Shown one piece after another: positions 1 to 8,081 of a DNA stretch of 64,000 bases. Under the pieces are notes generated by a model. That model saw nothing but the letters and a program-made list of their open reading frames with translations, was not told where the DNA came from and searched no databases. The stretch is taken from NCBI GenBank assembly GCA_964569815.1, contig CAZMUN010000001.1, positions 1 to 64,000 on the forward strand, in the 5' to 3' direction. Positions within the stretch are counted from its first letter, which is position 1, and the number at the start of each line of letters is the position of its first letter. The stretch is from CAZMUN01 sp964569815. Lineage in GTDB: Archaea > Iainarchaeota > Iainarchaeia > Iainarchaeales > GCA-2688035. Made by a program: the position numbers and the translations under genes.

Positions 1-12
1 CTTGTGAGGCTC

Positions 13-23
13 AAATTTTTATA
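13..23 (+). promoter_or_regulatory. TATA box of the first gene
   Basis: The A/T run AAATTTTTATA ends 26 bases before the ATG at 49, the usual distance from an archaeal TATA box to the transcription start. No ribosome-binding site lies before the ATG, so a leaderless mRNA is likely. Confidence 0.55.
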
Positions 24-48
24 CCTGAAAGCTCTTCTTATTTGCTGA

Positions 49-603
49 ATGGCTCTTATAAAAGACGTCAAAAAGGAGACCCTGCAAAGGGAATGGCGCT
101 TGATCAGTTTGCTTTTTGCACAGCTTGTCTTAATTGTGCTGATTGTTTTCCAGATTCTTACGGTTGCAGGCCTGCATGTCAACTTCCACTTAATGCAGTT
201 TGCGGTAAAGCCTATTTATGAAACCAGTGACCTAATAGTGCTTGCAATTGCAGTTGTTGTGCTTGCCCTGCTTTTGCTTGCCGCCAAGAAGAAAGAGCCT
301 GAATTGTACCAAGCTGGAAAAAAGGCCCCTAAGATGATAAAGCAGGAGGCCAAAAAAAGGCTTTCAAATGCAAAGGCTGACCCAAGAATTGCAGCATTGC
401 TTTTGGTTGAATTCCTGTTTGTTGTCTTGGTTGTGATTGCACTGCAGGCCTACCTTGACCCTGAGGTTGAGTTGATTCCTTGGAGCAGGCTGGGCATTGG
501 CCCGCCTTACACCACTGTAATAAATGCAGTCATCGCTTTTGTTGCGCTTGCGGCATTCTACTGGATGTACCGGCTTACAGCACCCTACAGGAAAAGCAGG
601 TGA
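49..603 (+). CDS. Four-helix membrane protein of unknown function
   Basis: 184 residues. I do not recognise the family. Four hydrophobic segments are visible at about residues 17-40, 61-80, 117-138 and 156-176, with a Lys-rich loop (about 81-108) between the second and third. There is no signal peptide separate from the first helix. It is followed 4 bases later by an amino-acid permease on the same strand, so the two are probably co-transcribed and this could be an accessory subunit. That link is only inference from position. Confidence 0.75.
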   Translation: MALIKDVKKETLQREWRLISLLFAQLVLIVLIVFQILTVAGLHVNFHLMQFAVKPIYETSDLIVLAIAVVVLALLLLAAKKKEPELYQAGKKAPKMIKQEAKKRLSNAKADPRIAALLLVEFLFVVLVVIALQAYLDPEVELIPWSRLGIGPPYTTVINAVIAFVALAAFYWMYRLTAPYRKSR

Positions 604-607
604 TTAA

Positions 608-1939
608 TTGCCTTTTGTTGAAAAACAGCCCGACCCAACTGTTCTTAGGCCCCACCTTGATCGAAGCGTTTCATTGCTTGAGGCCACTGTTTACGGCCTT
701 GGAATAATTTTGGGTGCGGGAATATATGCCCTTATTGGCGAAGCTGCTGGCACGGCTGGAAACACTGTCTGGATTTCCTTTGTGGTTGCGGCTTCAATTG
801 CTTCTTTAACGGCTTTGAGCTATTGCGAGCTAAGCAGCCTTTTCCCCAAGAGCGCAGCAGAATACACTTATGTAAAGAATGCTTTCAGGAGCAGCATTCT
901 CGGCTTTATGATGGGCTGGGTTTCCTTGTTTGCTGCAATGGTTTCCATTTCCGCTGTTTCTTTGGGCTTTGCAGGCTATTTTGTCGAGCTTGCCAATGCC
1001 CCTATTCCATTGGTTGCGGTTTCCGTAATCGCGGTGCTTTCCATAGTGAACTTTTTGGGAATCAGGGAAAGCGCAAAGCTCAACATCCTGCTTACAGCTG
1101 TGTCTGTCATAGGCCTTGTGCTTATTGTCTTTATGGGCCTGCCTTTTTTTGGAAGCGTTGACTACTTTTCCTCAACACAGCCAGGACTGCCCCTGGGCTT
1201 TTACTTGAACAACATTGCCGTGGCAGCAGCCCTGATTTTCTTTGCATACATTGGCTTTGAGGACATTGCCAATATCAGTGAAGAAACGCTGGATGCAACC
1301 AAGGCCGTTCCAAAGGCCATACTTCTTGCGCTTGTCATTTCAACCGTTTTGTATGTGCTTGTTTCAATAAGCGCAATAAGCATTGTTCCATGGCAGGAGC
1401 TTTCAGAAAGCACTGCCCCGATTTCCCTTGTTGCAGGAAAAGTTTTGGGGCCCCTGGGTTCAGGCATTTTTGCAGTCATTGCATTGTTTGCAACTGCAAG
1501 CACAATCCTCATAATCCTTGTGGCGGTCTCAAGGCTTTTGTACGGGATTAGCGCAGACCACAGCCTTCCTGAGGCAATTTCCAGAGTCCATTCAAAAACA
1601 AAAACCCCCTTTGTTTCAATAGCAATCACTTCGGTTGTGGCCATGCTTTTTGTCCTTGTCGGCGGATTAAAGAATGTTGCATTCATAACCAACTTCGGCG
1701 TTTTCACGATGTTTGCCATGGTCAACCTTGCCGTAATAGTTCTCAGGTATACAGGGCCTTTGAAAAAAAGGCCTTTTAGGCTGAGAGGCAATATAGGCAA
1801 AATCCCTATCGTTTCCGCACTTGGTTTTTTAAGCTCGGTTTTCATGCTTTCCCGCATAGAAGCCGATTCTGCCTTAATAGCTTCAGGCTTTATGCTGCTC
1901 GGCATTCCCCTCTACATGGTTCTTACAAGGCTAAAATAG
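608..1939 (+). CDS. APC-family amino-acid permease
   Basis: 443 residues, about 12 hydrophobic segments. The first helix carries the APC signature GIILGAGIYALIG (about residues 32-44), and a GFEDIANISEE motif near residue 216 is typical of cationic or neutral amino-acid transporters of this superfamily. It should exchange or import amino acids across the cytoplasmic membrane; the substrate cannot be read from sequence. The start is TTG at 608, placed 5 bases after an AGGTGAT ribosome-binding site that overlaps the stop of the preceding gene. No internal ATG lies upstream of the first helix. Confidence 0.9.
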   Translation: MPFVEKQPDPTVLRPHLDRSVSLLEATVYGLGIILGAGIYALIGEAAGTAGNTVWISFVVAASIASLTALSYCELSSLFPKSAAEYTYVKNAFRSSILGFMMGWVSLFAAMVSISAVSLGFAGYFVELANAPIPLVAVSVIAVLSIVNFLGIRESAKLNILLTAVSVIGLVLIVFMGLPFFGSVDYFSSTQPGLPLGFYLNNIAVAAALIFFAYIGFEDIANISEETLDATKAVPKAILLALVISTVLYVLVSISAISIVPWQELSESTAPISLVAGKVLGPLGSGIFAVIALFATASTILIILVAVSRLLYGISADHSLPEAISRVHSKTKTPFVSIAITSVVAMLFVLVGGLKNVAFITNFGVFTMFAMVNLAVIVLRYTGPLKKRPFRLRGNIGKIPIVSALGFLSSVFMLSRIEADSALIASGFMLLGIPLYMVLTRLK

Positions 1940-1947
1940 CCTTGTAA
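1923..1947 (+). terminator. Perfect 11-bp hairpin at the permease stop codon
   Basis: TTACAAGGCTA and TAGCCTTGTAA form a perfect 11-bp stem around an AAA loop. The permease stop TAG lies in the right arm. No T-run follows on the plus strand, only CCCCC and A-rich sequence, so it could be a 3'-end stabilising hairpin or a terminator. Confidence 0.5.
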
Positions 1948-2000
1948 CCCCCAAAAAAAACCTATTTAAAGGCCAAAAAACCTAAAAAAACCCTTTAGCC

Positions 2001-2124
2001 ATGCTTTTTTTGGTTTAGTGCCTTATTTTGGCCCTTGATTTGCCTCAAGCCCCCGCCCCTCTTGCCTGCCCGCTGATATATGCAGGCTGTGGGGGTGGAT
2101 AGGGCTAATATGCTGTAAGTGTTG
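2001..2124. repeat. Left copy of a diverged repeat flanking an assembly gap
   Basis: This unit starts ATGCTTTTTTTGG and recurs at 2135-2269 after 10 Ns. The copies share the first about 50 bases exactly and then differ by substitutions and a C-rich indel. It contains a hairpin, GCCTGC...GCAGGC. The 1948-2307 stretch between the permease and kae1 has no credible gene; apart from these repeats it holds only A/T- and C-rich sequence. Confidence 0.8.
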
Positions 2125-2134
2125 NNNNNNNNNN
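2125..2134. other. Assembly gap (10 N)
   Basis: Ten Ns sit exactly between the two repeat copies. The repeat probably broke the assembly, so the real number of units here is unknown. Confidence 0.95.
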
Positions 2135-2269
2135 ATGCTTTTTTTGGTTTAGTGCCTTATTTTGGCCCTTGATTTGCCTCAAGCCCCCCCCCCTACCCTG
2201 CCCCTCTCTTGCCTGCCTGCTGATATATACAGGCTGTGGGGGTGGATAGGGCTAATATACTGTAAGTGT
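2135..2269. repeat. Right copy of the diverged repeat
   Basis: Second copy of the unit at 2001. It has an 11-13 base insertion in the C-rich part (CCCCTACCCTGCCCC) and substitutions in the hairpin loop and arm (CTGATATATACAGG against CTGATATATGCAGG). The hairpin GCCTG...CAGGC is still possible. The GGGGGTGGATAGGGCTAATA block is the same in both copies. Confidence 0.8.
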
Positions 2270-2307
2270 AGTGAGGCGGTTCAAAAAAACAGTTCGTTAT
2301 GTATAAA

Positions 2308-3303
2308 TCAAATCCAGTTTACTTCAACGGCGTCTGTTCTCTGCCTTTGGTCTACTGTCGATTCCTCCAAGGACATGGTGTTCCCTGCCTTGTATTCCAC
2401 TATGCCAAGCCATGCCGGCAACAAACCTGAATCAAGGCAGGCTTCAAATGGCGGCACAAAAAGCCTGGCATCGCGCCCCAAACACATTTTTTCCAGCATT
2501 CCGCGCAAGGCCTTGCTTGCTGCCACGCCGCCTGTAAGCAAAAGCTCTTTTTTTTCGGTGTGTGCCAAAGCCCTTTCTGCCACTTCTCCAACCATCGCAA
2601 AAGCGTTGTGAAGCAGGGAATATGCAAGGTCTTGCTCTCCAACTTTTCCGATTTTCTGCACTGCCGCTGTTTGCAGGCCTGAAAATGCAAGGTCCATTCC
2701 CTTCACTGTATAAGGCAATTCCACATATTCTTTTCCCTCAAAATACATTTTGTCCAAAACAGGCCCTGCAGGAAAACCCAACCCCAATTTTCTTCCAAAA
2801 GAGTCAAGCAGGTTTCCCAAACCAATATCCAGGGTTTCTCCATAAACACGGTACCTGCCTTTCTCATACCCGATTATCTGAGTATTCGCGCCGCTTACAT
2901 AAACAACGATTGGGTCCTTGGCGCCTGTAAGGGCCTTTCCTACTTCAACATGGCCAACACAGTGGTTCACCCCAAGAAAAGGCTTTCCGTTTTTTAAGGC
3001 CAGGGCGCGAGCAGCAATCGCGCCAGTCTGCAAAGCTGGGCCCATTCCCGGCCCCTGTGAAAAGGCCACCAAATCCACGTCCTTTATGCCAAGCCTTGCT
3101 TTCTTCAAAGCCCTTTCAATAACAGGCTTTGCAACCCTTACATGGTGTTCCGCCAGCTCGCGGGGAACCAGGCCGCCCTCCTTTGTTGTAACAGAATCCT
3201 TTTCGTTTGCAAGAATGCTGCAGTTGCCCCCTTTGTCTGAAACAACTGCGACGCCAAAAGTATGTGCAGTGCTTTCAATGCCTAAACAAATCGTTTTAAT
3301 CAC
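2308..3303 (-). CDS. kae1: Kae1/TsaD, tRNA threonylcarbamoyladenosine transferase subunit
   Basis: 331 residues, full length for the stand-alone protein and not fused to the Bud32 kinase as in some euryarchaea. Kae1 transfers the threonylcarbamoyl group from TC-AMP to A37 of ANN-decoding tRNAs within the KEOPS complex. The metal-binding pair His114/His118 (NHCVGH) is present, as are the GPGMGPAL and LLTGGVAASKAL nucleotide-binding segments and the late Asp in CLDSGLL. Its start overlaps the stop of the Sua5 gene by ATGA, so both t6A enzymes are translationally coupled. No other KEOPS subunit is in the window. Confidence 0.96.
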   Translation of the reverse strand: MIKTICLGIESTAHTFGVAVVSDKGGNCSILANEKDSVTTKEGGLVPRELAEHHVRVAKPVIERALKKARLGIKDVDLVAFSQGPGMGPALQTGAIAARALALKNGKPFLGVNHCVGHVEVGKALTGAKDPIVVYVSGANTQIIGYEKGRYRVYGETLDIGLGNLLDSFGRKLGLGFPAGPVLDKMYFEGKEYVELPYTVKGMDLAFSGLQTAAVQKIGKVGEQDLAYSLLHNAFAMVGEVAERALAHTEKKELLLTGGVAASKALRGMLEKMCLGRDARLFVPPFEACLDSGLLPAWLGIVEYKAGNTMSLEESTVDQRQRTDAVEVNWI

Positions 3304-3917
3304 CCAAGAGCCTGCTTTATCCTAATTTCCCCTATTGGGCCATGCCTTAGGACGCGTCCTGTGGCCGCGTCATAAATAGTGCTTGCCGGGTTTTTGGGCA
3401 AGTCGCCTGCATCGATAATCATGTGAACGCGGTTGTTGAATTGCTTTACAACCTCGTGGCCTGAATAAATGCTTGGCCTCCCATGCAAATTCGCGCTTGT
3501 AGCAGTAATCGCATTTCCCAGTTCCCGGCATAGTTCGCGGGCAATCCTGTTGCTTGAAATCCTGAATGCAATGGTTTTTTCAGCCAACTCGTTTGGAACA
3601 GAAGCCTGCTTTTCCACAACCAATGTCAAAGGCCCTGGCATAAGCCTTTCAGCAAGCTTTTTTGCTTCGCCAGTTATTTTGCCGAACTTTTTCGCCTGCT
3701 CCAAGTCTGCAGCAATAACCGAGATTGCCTTTTCCTCAGGCTGGCTTTTCGCAGAAGCAATCTTTTTAACAGCAACAGGATTTGAGGCATCGGCACCCAA
3801 GCCATAGCTTGACTCTGTTGGAAACACCACAAGGCCGCCTTTTTTCAGAATCCTTGCAGCCTTTTCAATTATGGCTTTTTCGTTTCCTCCAAGAAGCTGT
3901 TTCACGATTGCCATCAA
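3300..3917 (-). CDS. Sua5/TsaC, L-threonylcarbamoyladenylate synthase
   Basis: 205 residues: the YrdC domain alone, without the C-terminal Sua5 domain. It makes threonylcarbamoyl-AMP from threonine, bicarbonate and ATP, the substrate of Kae1 downstream. Family features are FPTESSYGLGADA (about 33-45), PGPLTLVVEK, FRISSN and TSANLHGRPS. It is coupled on both sides: ATGA overlap with the protease gene upstream and with kae1 downstream. The ORF opens ATGATG, so either Met may start it. Confidence 0.94.
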   Translation of the reverse strand: MMAIVKQLLGGNEKAIIEKAARILKKGGLVVFPTESSYGLGADASNPVAVKKIASAKSQPEEKAISVIAADLEQAKKFGKITGEAKKLAERLMPGPLTLVVEKQASVPNELAEKTIAFRISSNRIARELCRELGNAITATSANLHGRPSIYSGHEVVKQFNNRVHMIIDAGDLPKNPASTIYDAATGRVLRHGPIGEIRIKQALG

Positions 3918-4465
3918 ATCACCGAAAACACCAGCGCCAAAACAAAGCCGTTGTAAAGACCGTGGGCCAGTATATTTGGGTAAATATTGTTATTTAATTC
4001 AAAGCCCTTGGCCAGAATAAGGCCCAAAACAAAGGCCCCTACTACCGCCAAAACAGAGCCATATCCTGCATGAAGAAAAGCAAAAACAGCCGTGCTTGGC
4101 ACAACGCCAAGCCTTGGCACAAGCAGTCCCCGAAAAAAGACTTCCTCGCTTACAACCGTTAAGGCCATTAGCCAGAAAAAAACAGGGAAAAGCTCCCCTG
4201 ATTCCTGAACCAATGCTTCTGAAACTAGTTCGCCGTCGTTGAGGGCGAAAGCAGACAAAACAAGGCCAACCAAGACCGCTGCAAGAATAAGGCCTGTGAA
4301 GAGCTTGGCTGTCTGCCAAAAAAGCTTTTTTGCTCCGGTTGGCTTAAAGCCCAGTTTTTGGGCCGCAAGCTTAAGGCTGCGTTCCTTTCTTACAACAAAA
4401 GCAATTGCAAAAGCAATCAAGGAAATGTCAAAAAAGATGTTGAACAGAATCGCTTCTGCCATCAT
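3914..4465 (-). CDS. CPBP (Rce1-like) intramembrane protease
   Basis: 183 residues, mostly membrane helices. The three motifs of the CPBP/Abi family are in order: EExxxR (Glu107, Glu108, Arg112 in SEEVFFRG), FxxxH (FAFLH, His132) and HxxxN (His168, Asn172 in AHGLYN). All putative catalytic residues are present. Members cleave prenylated CAAX proteins in eukaryotes or act in peptide immunity and surface processing in prokaryotes; the substrate here is unknown. It lies between eS31 and Sua5 with 4-base overlaps at both ends, an unexpected place for a protease. Confidence 0.85.
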   Translation of the reverse strand: MMAEAILFNIFFDISLIAFAIAFVVRKERSLKLAAQKLGFKPTGAKKLFWQTAKLFTGLILAAVLVGLVLSAFALNDGELVSEALVQESGELFPVFFWLMALTVVSEEVFFRGLLVPRLGVVPSTAVFAFLHAGYGSVLAVVGAFVLGLILAKGFELNNNIYPNILAHGLYNGFVLALVFSVI

Positions 4466-4680
4466 TCTCCCTTTCTTTGCTTGAATTCAGTGTAACCGCA
4501 TTTTCCGCAGTGAACCCTGTCCCTGTGTTCAGCCATCATAACGCCTGGACCGCACTTTGGGCAGTTTCTTCGCTTTCTTTCAACTGATTCGCCCTTGGTT
4601 TCATACAGCGCGGATTTGGGTTGCTTTGTATTCTTTTTCTTTTCCTTTTTTCCCTTTCTTTCCTTCTGCTTTTTTGGCAT
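4462..4680 (-). CDS. rps27ae: Ribosomal protein eS31 (S27ae)
   Basis: 72 residues. The C-terminal part has the C-x2-C...C-x2-C zinc ribbon [19 protein letters not shown] and CGKCGY typical of archaeal S27ae. The first 30 residues are a Lys-rich tail ([14 protein letters not shown]) longer than in most archaeal homologues. The ATG overlaps the stop of eS24 (TAATG), as in many archaea where the two are neighbours. Confidence 0.92.
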   Translation of the reverse strand: MPKKQKERKGKKEKKKNTKQPKSALYETKGESVERKRRNCPKCGPGVMMAEHRDRVHCGKCGYTEFKQRKGE

Positions 4681-5111
4681 TATTTTTCAGCCCCCTTCTT
4701 TTCAATGGCTTTCTTTTCATCGGGCTTTTCCTTTTTTTCCTCGGAAGGCTTTTCCTTTTTTTCAGCGTTCTCTGCAGGCTTTTTTTCTTCTGCTTTTTCC
4801 TGCTTTGGTTCAGCCTTTTTCCCTTCCTGGCCCTTTTTTCCTAAATCTCGATTAACCAAATGGCTTGATTCAAGCTCTTTCATGGCTTCAGGGCTATCAT
4901 AGGCCCTTACCTTTATCTCTGCAGACGTTTCCCCAAAAGGGTGGGAAATGCTGCTTATAACAACAGTATCCGTTTTTGCATTCAACAATGCGGCAATTTT
5001 TGGCAAAACTTCTTTTCTGCTTGGCGTGACCTTTGCCTGCTTTGCCTTAAACACAACTTCTTTTCTCTTCATTGCCTTGTTTTCCTTTTCTCCAACCATC
5101 TCTAGCTCCAT
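4680..5111 (-). CDS. rps24e: Ribosomal protein eS24 with Lys/Glu-rich tail
   Basis: 143 residues; the conserved S24e fold covers roughly residues 10-95 (KRKEVVF...[15 protein letters not shown]...[19 protein letters not shown]). Residues about 96-143 are an added tail built almost only of Lys, Glu, Ala and Pro. It binds the small subunit body. The gene sits between spt4 and eS31 in the archaeal rpo7-spt4-eS24-eS31 order. Confidence 0.95.
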   Translation of the reverse strand: MELEMVGEKENKAMKRKEVVFKAKQAKVTPSRKEVLPKIAALLNAKTDTVVISSISHPFGETSAEIKVRAYDSPEAMKELESSHLVNRDLGKKGQEGKKAEPKQEKAEEKKPAENAEKKEKPSEEKKEKPDEKKAIEKKGAEK

Positions 5112-5144
5112 CTAATCACCCAACCTCTTTTTTTGTCCCTTGAA

Positions 5145-5339
5145 CTAACGGCTTAGCCTAAGCGCGAACTTTCCTGGTTTCTCTGTACCCATTTTTTTTC
5201 CAATTTCGCTTTTTTCAGGGTTGACTATTACCACATAGCCTCTCCAGAACGTTGTAAAATTTGTTCCTCCGCAGTTAGGGCATTCGTTTGTGTCCTCTAC
5301 AACCATCCTGCAGGTCCTGCAGGCTTTTTCTTTTACCAT
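5145..5339 (-). CDS. spt4: Transcription elongation factor Spt4 (RpoE'')
   Basis: 64 residues from the ATG at 5339; a TTG two codons upstream is also open. The zinc-binding CRTC and CPNCGG pairs are present, followed by the conserved WRGYVVIVNPEKSEIGKKM segment. Spt4 pairs with Spt5 to clamp RNA polymerase during elongation; Spt5 is not in this window. It follows rpo7 by 22 bases. Confidence 0.95.
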   Translation of the reverse strand: MVKEKACRTCRMVVEDTNECPNCGGTNFTTFWRGYVVIVNPEKSEIGKKMGTEKPGKFALRLSR

Positions 5340-5361
5340 AACCAAAAACCCTTTTCAGCTT

Positions 5362-5961
5362 TCACTTTTTTTTCTCCTTTTCTTTAGGCTTTTCCTTTTT
5401 TTGGGAAGTTTTTTTCTCGGCTTTCTCATCCTTTTTTTCCCAGCTTTCCTTTCCCAAAAAAGGCTGCCTCATGGTAAGGCCAATTTTGCTGTTCTGGATG
5501 TTTCCCTTCAGGGAAATCGTTACAATCCTGGCAATTACCTCATCGTCAACCGTAAGCTTTTTTCCGGACTTTTTTCCGACAAACCCAGGCAGCTTTGCAT
5601 CATAGTTTATGAAGTCATCCATTATCTGGCTTACGTGAATCAGGCCCTCTATTGGGCTTATTCTTACAAATGCCCCAAATTCTGTCACTTCCGAAATGTT
5701 TCCTTCAACGGCTTCGTGCATCAAAGGCTTGTAGACCAGCATGTCAATGTCGGCTTCATAGTATGGAGCGCCGTCCCCTAAAACGATTTTTCCTTCCCCA
5801 ATGTTTCCTGCTTTCGTTACTGCAATTACCAGCCCTACGTCGTCGTCAACAATCCCTTCATAGTTTTCCTGAACAAGCTCCAAAATTGCCTTTTCCAGCT
5901 TTTGGTCCAGCATTTTTGGCGGAACCCTGACTTTTTCCCTTACCTTTACAAAGCTATACAT
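5362..5961 (-). CDS. rpo7: RNA polymerase subunit Rpo7 (E')
   Basis: 199 residues from the ATG at 5961, which begins MYSFVKVREKVRVPP as in other archaeal Rpo7 proteins; an upstream start at 5988 would overlap the PIN gene and add nine unconserved residues. The N-terminal RNP-like half is followed by an S1 domain (about residues 80-160, with FGAFVRISPIEGLIHVSQI). The last 25 residues are a Lys/Glu tail. Rpo7 forms the polymerase stalk with Rpo4, which is not encoded here. Confidence 0.95.
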   Translation of the reverse strand: MYSFVKVREKVRVPPKMLDQKLEKAILELVQENYEGIVDDDVGLVIAVTKAGNIGEGKIVLGDGAPYYEADIDMLVYKPLMHEAVEGNISEVTEFGAFVRISPIEGLIHVSQIMDDFINYDAKLPGFVGKKSGKKLTVDDEVIARIVTISLKGNIQNSKIGLTMRQPFLGKESWEKKDEKAEKKTSQKKEKPKEKEKKK

Positions 5962-5974
5962 ATTCCCTTTCCTC

Positions 5975-6376
5975 CTATCCTGATTCAAAAAAACGAAGCT
6001 GCCTTAGATAAATAACCTTTCCACCAAAGCCTTTTATTCTTTTTCTAAGGCCGGCATCGTTGGTTGCGACAAAAAAACCCTCTTTGGCCAAATTTTCCAA
6101 AGCCTTGTCAGCGTTTTCCGCTTCAACCTCTTTTTCCACAACAGAATGGCTTTCCATTTCCCTTAATGCAACGCCCACATCCCTTTCCATCTTTTTTCCT
6201 GTTTCAGCCAAAGCCTTCAACTCAAAAACCACTTTTTTTGGAACAACAAATTCCGCGCTTTTTCCAAACATCTTTTCAGCCTCTAAAAAAACATCTATTT
6301 TGTGTTGTGGGATTGCAAGCAGCATGTTTGCATCAAATGCGACCCTTGCCTTTGCAGGCCTATTTTTGGACTGCAT
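5975..6376 (-). CDS. PIN-domain nuclease, Fcf1/Utp24-like
   Basis: 133 residues. The acidic residues expected of a PIN active site are in place: Asp15 (AFDANMLL), Glu52 (FELKAL), Asp90 and Asp107 (ATNDAGLR). This short PIN protein next to aIF2-gamma and rpo7 is a known archaeal arrangement, and relatives are tied to rRNA processing (Fcf1) rather than to toxin-antitoxin pairs. No antitoxin-like gene is adjacent. It overlaps the aIF2-gamma end by 17 bases. Confidence 0.85.
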   Translation of the reverse strand: MQSKNRPAKARVAFDANMLLAIPQHKIDVFLEAEKMFGKSAEFVVPKKVVFELKALAETGKKMERDVGVALREMESHSVVEKEVEAENADKALENLAKEGFFVATNDAGLRKRIKGFGGKVIYLRQLRFFESG

Positions 6377-7580
6377 ATGCGACCAACTGCCACCTTCCGC
6401 TGGTTCTCTTGCTTATTGCAATCTTTTGCTCTGGCAAAACAACCAGGCTGCTTTTAAGCGAAATCTTTGCCTTGTTCTGGTGAATACTTGTTATAAGGCC
6501 TGCTGTAGCCATAGTTCCTGCGGTCAAAACAACCGATTCGTTTGAATTCAGCTTGCTTTCCTTTTCTCCAACAAGCCTTTTTATGTACGTAATTTCAACT
6601 TCAAGGCTTTTGGATGCCTGAGGCAGGCTTTTCTCCATGCCTACAACCTGGCCGCGCATTCTGTCGTTTTGCGTCAAGCTGAAGTCAAGGCCGGTTCCAA
6701 CTGCAACAAGCCCGCCAGGCAAGGCCTCTTTCAACGGCCCTGCACTGCAGTTCAGGCTTCTTACATCTGTTTTTATTTCATTGCCTTCAATGCCAGGCCT
6801 TATCAAAATTTTGTCCCCAACAGAGGCCTTTCCCTGTATTATTGCTCCGCCGACAACACCGCCTTTTAGGTCAGAAGCCTTTGCACCAGGCTTGTTTATG
6901 TCAAAGCTTCTTGCACAGAACATTATCAAAGGCTTGCTTAAGTCAAATTCAGGGTTTTTTATTTTTTCCTCAACCGCCTCAATAAGCAGGTCTATATTTC
7001 CTGAAAAGTTGGCTGCAACAGGCACTATTGGGACATCTTTGTAGCCGTTTTTTTCAAGAAACTCTTTAATCTGCTTCTTGTTTTCCAAAGCCTTGTCTCG
7101 TTCAACCAAGTCAACCTTGTTCTGCGCTACCACTATTTTTTCTATGCCACCCATCTTCAAAGCCATGAGGTGCTCGGCTGTCTGCGGCTGAGGGCATTCC
7201 TCGTTTGCTGCAACTACCAGCAGGGCGCCGTTCATCAAGGCGGCGCCAGAAAGCATGGTTGTCATAAGCGTTTCATGGCCTGGCGCGTCAACAAACGAAA
7301 CCCTCCGCAGCTTTTTTGCCTTCTTTCCACAACTTGGGCAGATTGCATTATTAGTGTAAGCTTCTGCTCCCTTGCAGTGCTCGCATTTGTAGAAAGTTGC
7401 ATCAGCATAGCCAAGCCTTATGCTGATTCCTCTCTTCAATTCCTCGCTGTGCGTGTCAGTCCACTTTCCGGTAAGAGCCTCGGTCAAGCTTGTTTTTCCA
7501 TGGTCGACGTGGCCAACCATGCCTATGTTGATTTCAGCCTGTTCGGCCTGCCCTTTTCCGGCTTTTTTGCTCTGAACCAT
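6360..7580 (-). CDS. eif2g: Translation initiation factor aIF2 gamma
   Basis: 406 residues. The GTPase motifs are visible: GHVDHGKTS (about 22-30), DAPGHE, and NKVD. A zinc knuckle (CEHC...CPSC, about 64-82) is inserted in the G domain, as in archaeal and eukaryotic eIF2-gamma. Domains II and III follow. It carries Met-tRNAi to the small subunit together with alpha and beta subunits, which are encoded elsewhere. There is no intein. Confidence 0.97.
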   Translation of the reverse strand: MVQSKKAGKGQAEQAEINIGMVGHVDHGKTSLTEALTGKWTDTHSEELKRGISIRLGYADATFYKCEHCKGAEAYTNNAICPSCGKKAKKLRRVSFVDAPGHETLMTTMLSGAALMNGALLVVAANEECPQPQTAEHLMALKMGGIEKIVVAQNKVDLVERDKALENKKQIKEFLEKNGYKDVPIVPVAANFSGNIDLLIEAVEEKIKNPEFDLSKPLIMFCARSFDINKPGAKASDLKGGVVGGAIIQGKASVGDKILIRPGIEGNEIKTDVRSLNCSAGPLKEALPGGLVAVGTGLDFSLTQNDRMRGQVVGMEKSLPQASKSLEVEITYIKRLVGEKESKLNSNESVVLTAGTMATAGLITSIHQNKAKISLKSSLVVLPEQKIAISKRTSGRWQLVAYAVQK

Positions 7581-7581
7581 T

Positions 7582-8067
7582 TTATCCTCGCACTTTTCCC
7601 TTTATTTTTTTGGCTTCTTCAGCCATGTCCACATTTCCCACGTTTTCAAGGCTTTCTTTTATCATCCTTTCCTTGGCGCTTTCCTTCTTTTCCCCTTTCT
7701 TTTCACTCGAATTGACGATTTCGTTCAATGCCTTATCGCCCTTTTTTGTGATGACAAGGTTAAGCTGGACTATGTCTGGGCCGACAGTGTTTCCACGCAT
7801 GGTTTTTCTCAGAATAAGCCCTTTTCTATCAGGGTTTATGCCAACCCCCTTTTTCACCAACAGCTTTTTTCTAGCATGCCCATCCAAACTGGGCTTCATT
7901 GGAAAACCCTGGCTGTCGCTGCCTCCTGTTATTTTTGCCTTGTATCCTGGAAGACCGGCCACTCCAAGACCCACTTCTTCCCCCACTTTTTTGTTCAGGA
8001 AAACGGCTTCCTCTGTTTTCTTGTTGTAAGCCTTTCCTGTTTCCTTGTCATTAATCACAAGCTTCAT
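7582..8067 (-). CDS. rps6e: Ribosomal protein eS6
   Basis: 161 residues. The conserved core MKLVINDKETGKAY... GGSDSQGFPMKP ...KKLLVKKGVG...RKTMRGNTVGPDIVQLNLVI is complete. A charged C-terminal stretch of about 35 residues follows. It ends 1 base before the aIF2-gamma start, part of the standard archaeal eS6-eIF2G pair. Confidence 0.96.
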   Translation of the reverse strand: MKLVINDKETGKAYNKKTEEAVFLNKKVGEEVGLGVAGLPGYKAKITGGSDSQGFPMKPSLDGHARKKLLVKKGVGINPDRKGLILRKTMRGNTVGPDIVQLNLVITKKGDKALNEIVNSSEKKGEKKESAKERMIKESLENVGNVDMAEEAKKIKGKVRG

Positions 8068-8081
8068 TCAGCTTCCTCCTC

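Noticed and set aside
1201..1905. 234-residue minus-strand ORF
   Set aside because: Antisense to the permease; no recognisable domain.
2162..2611. 149-residue plus-strand ORF over the repeat
   Set aside because: It spans the repeat and the antisense of kae1; composition is not that of a real protein.
5975..6376. PIN protein as a VapC toxin
   Set aside because: No antitoxin gene is adjacent, and the position in the rpo7-aIF2-gamma cluster matches the housekeeping archaeal PIN protein.
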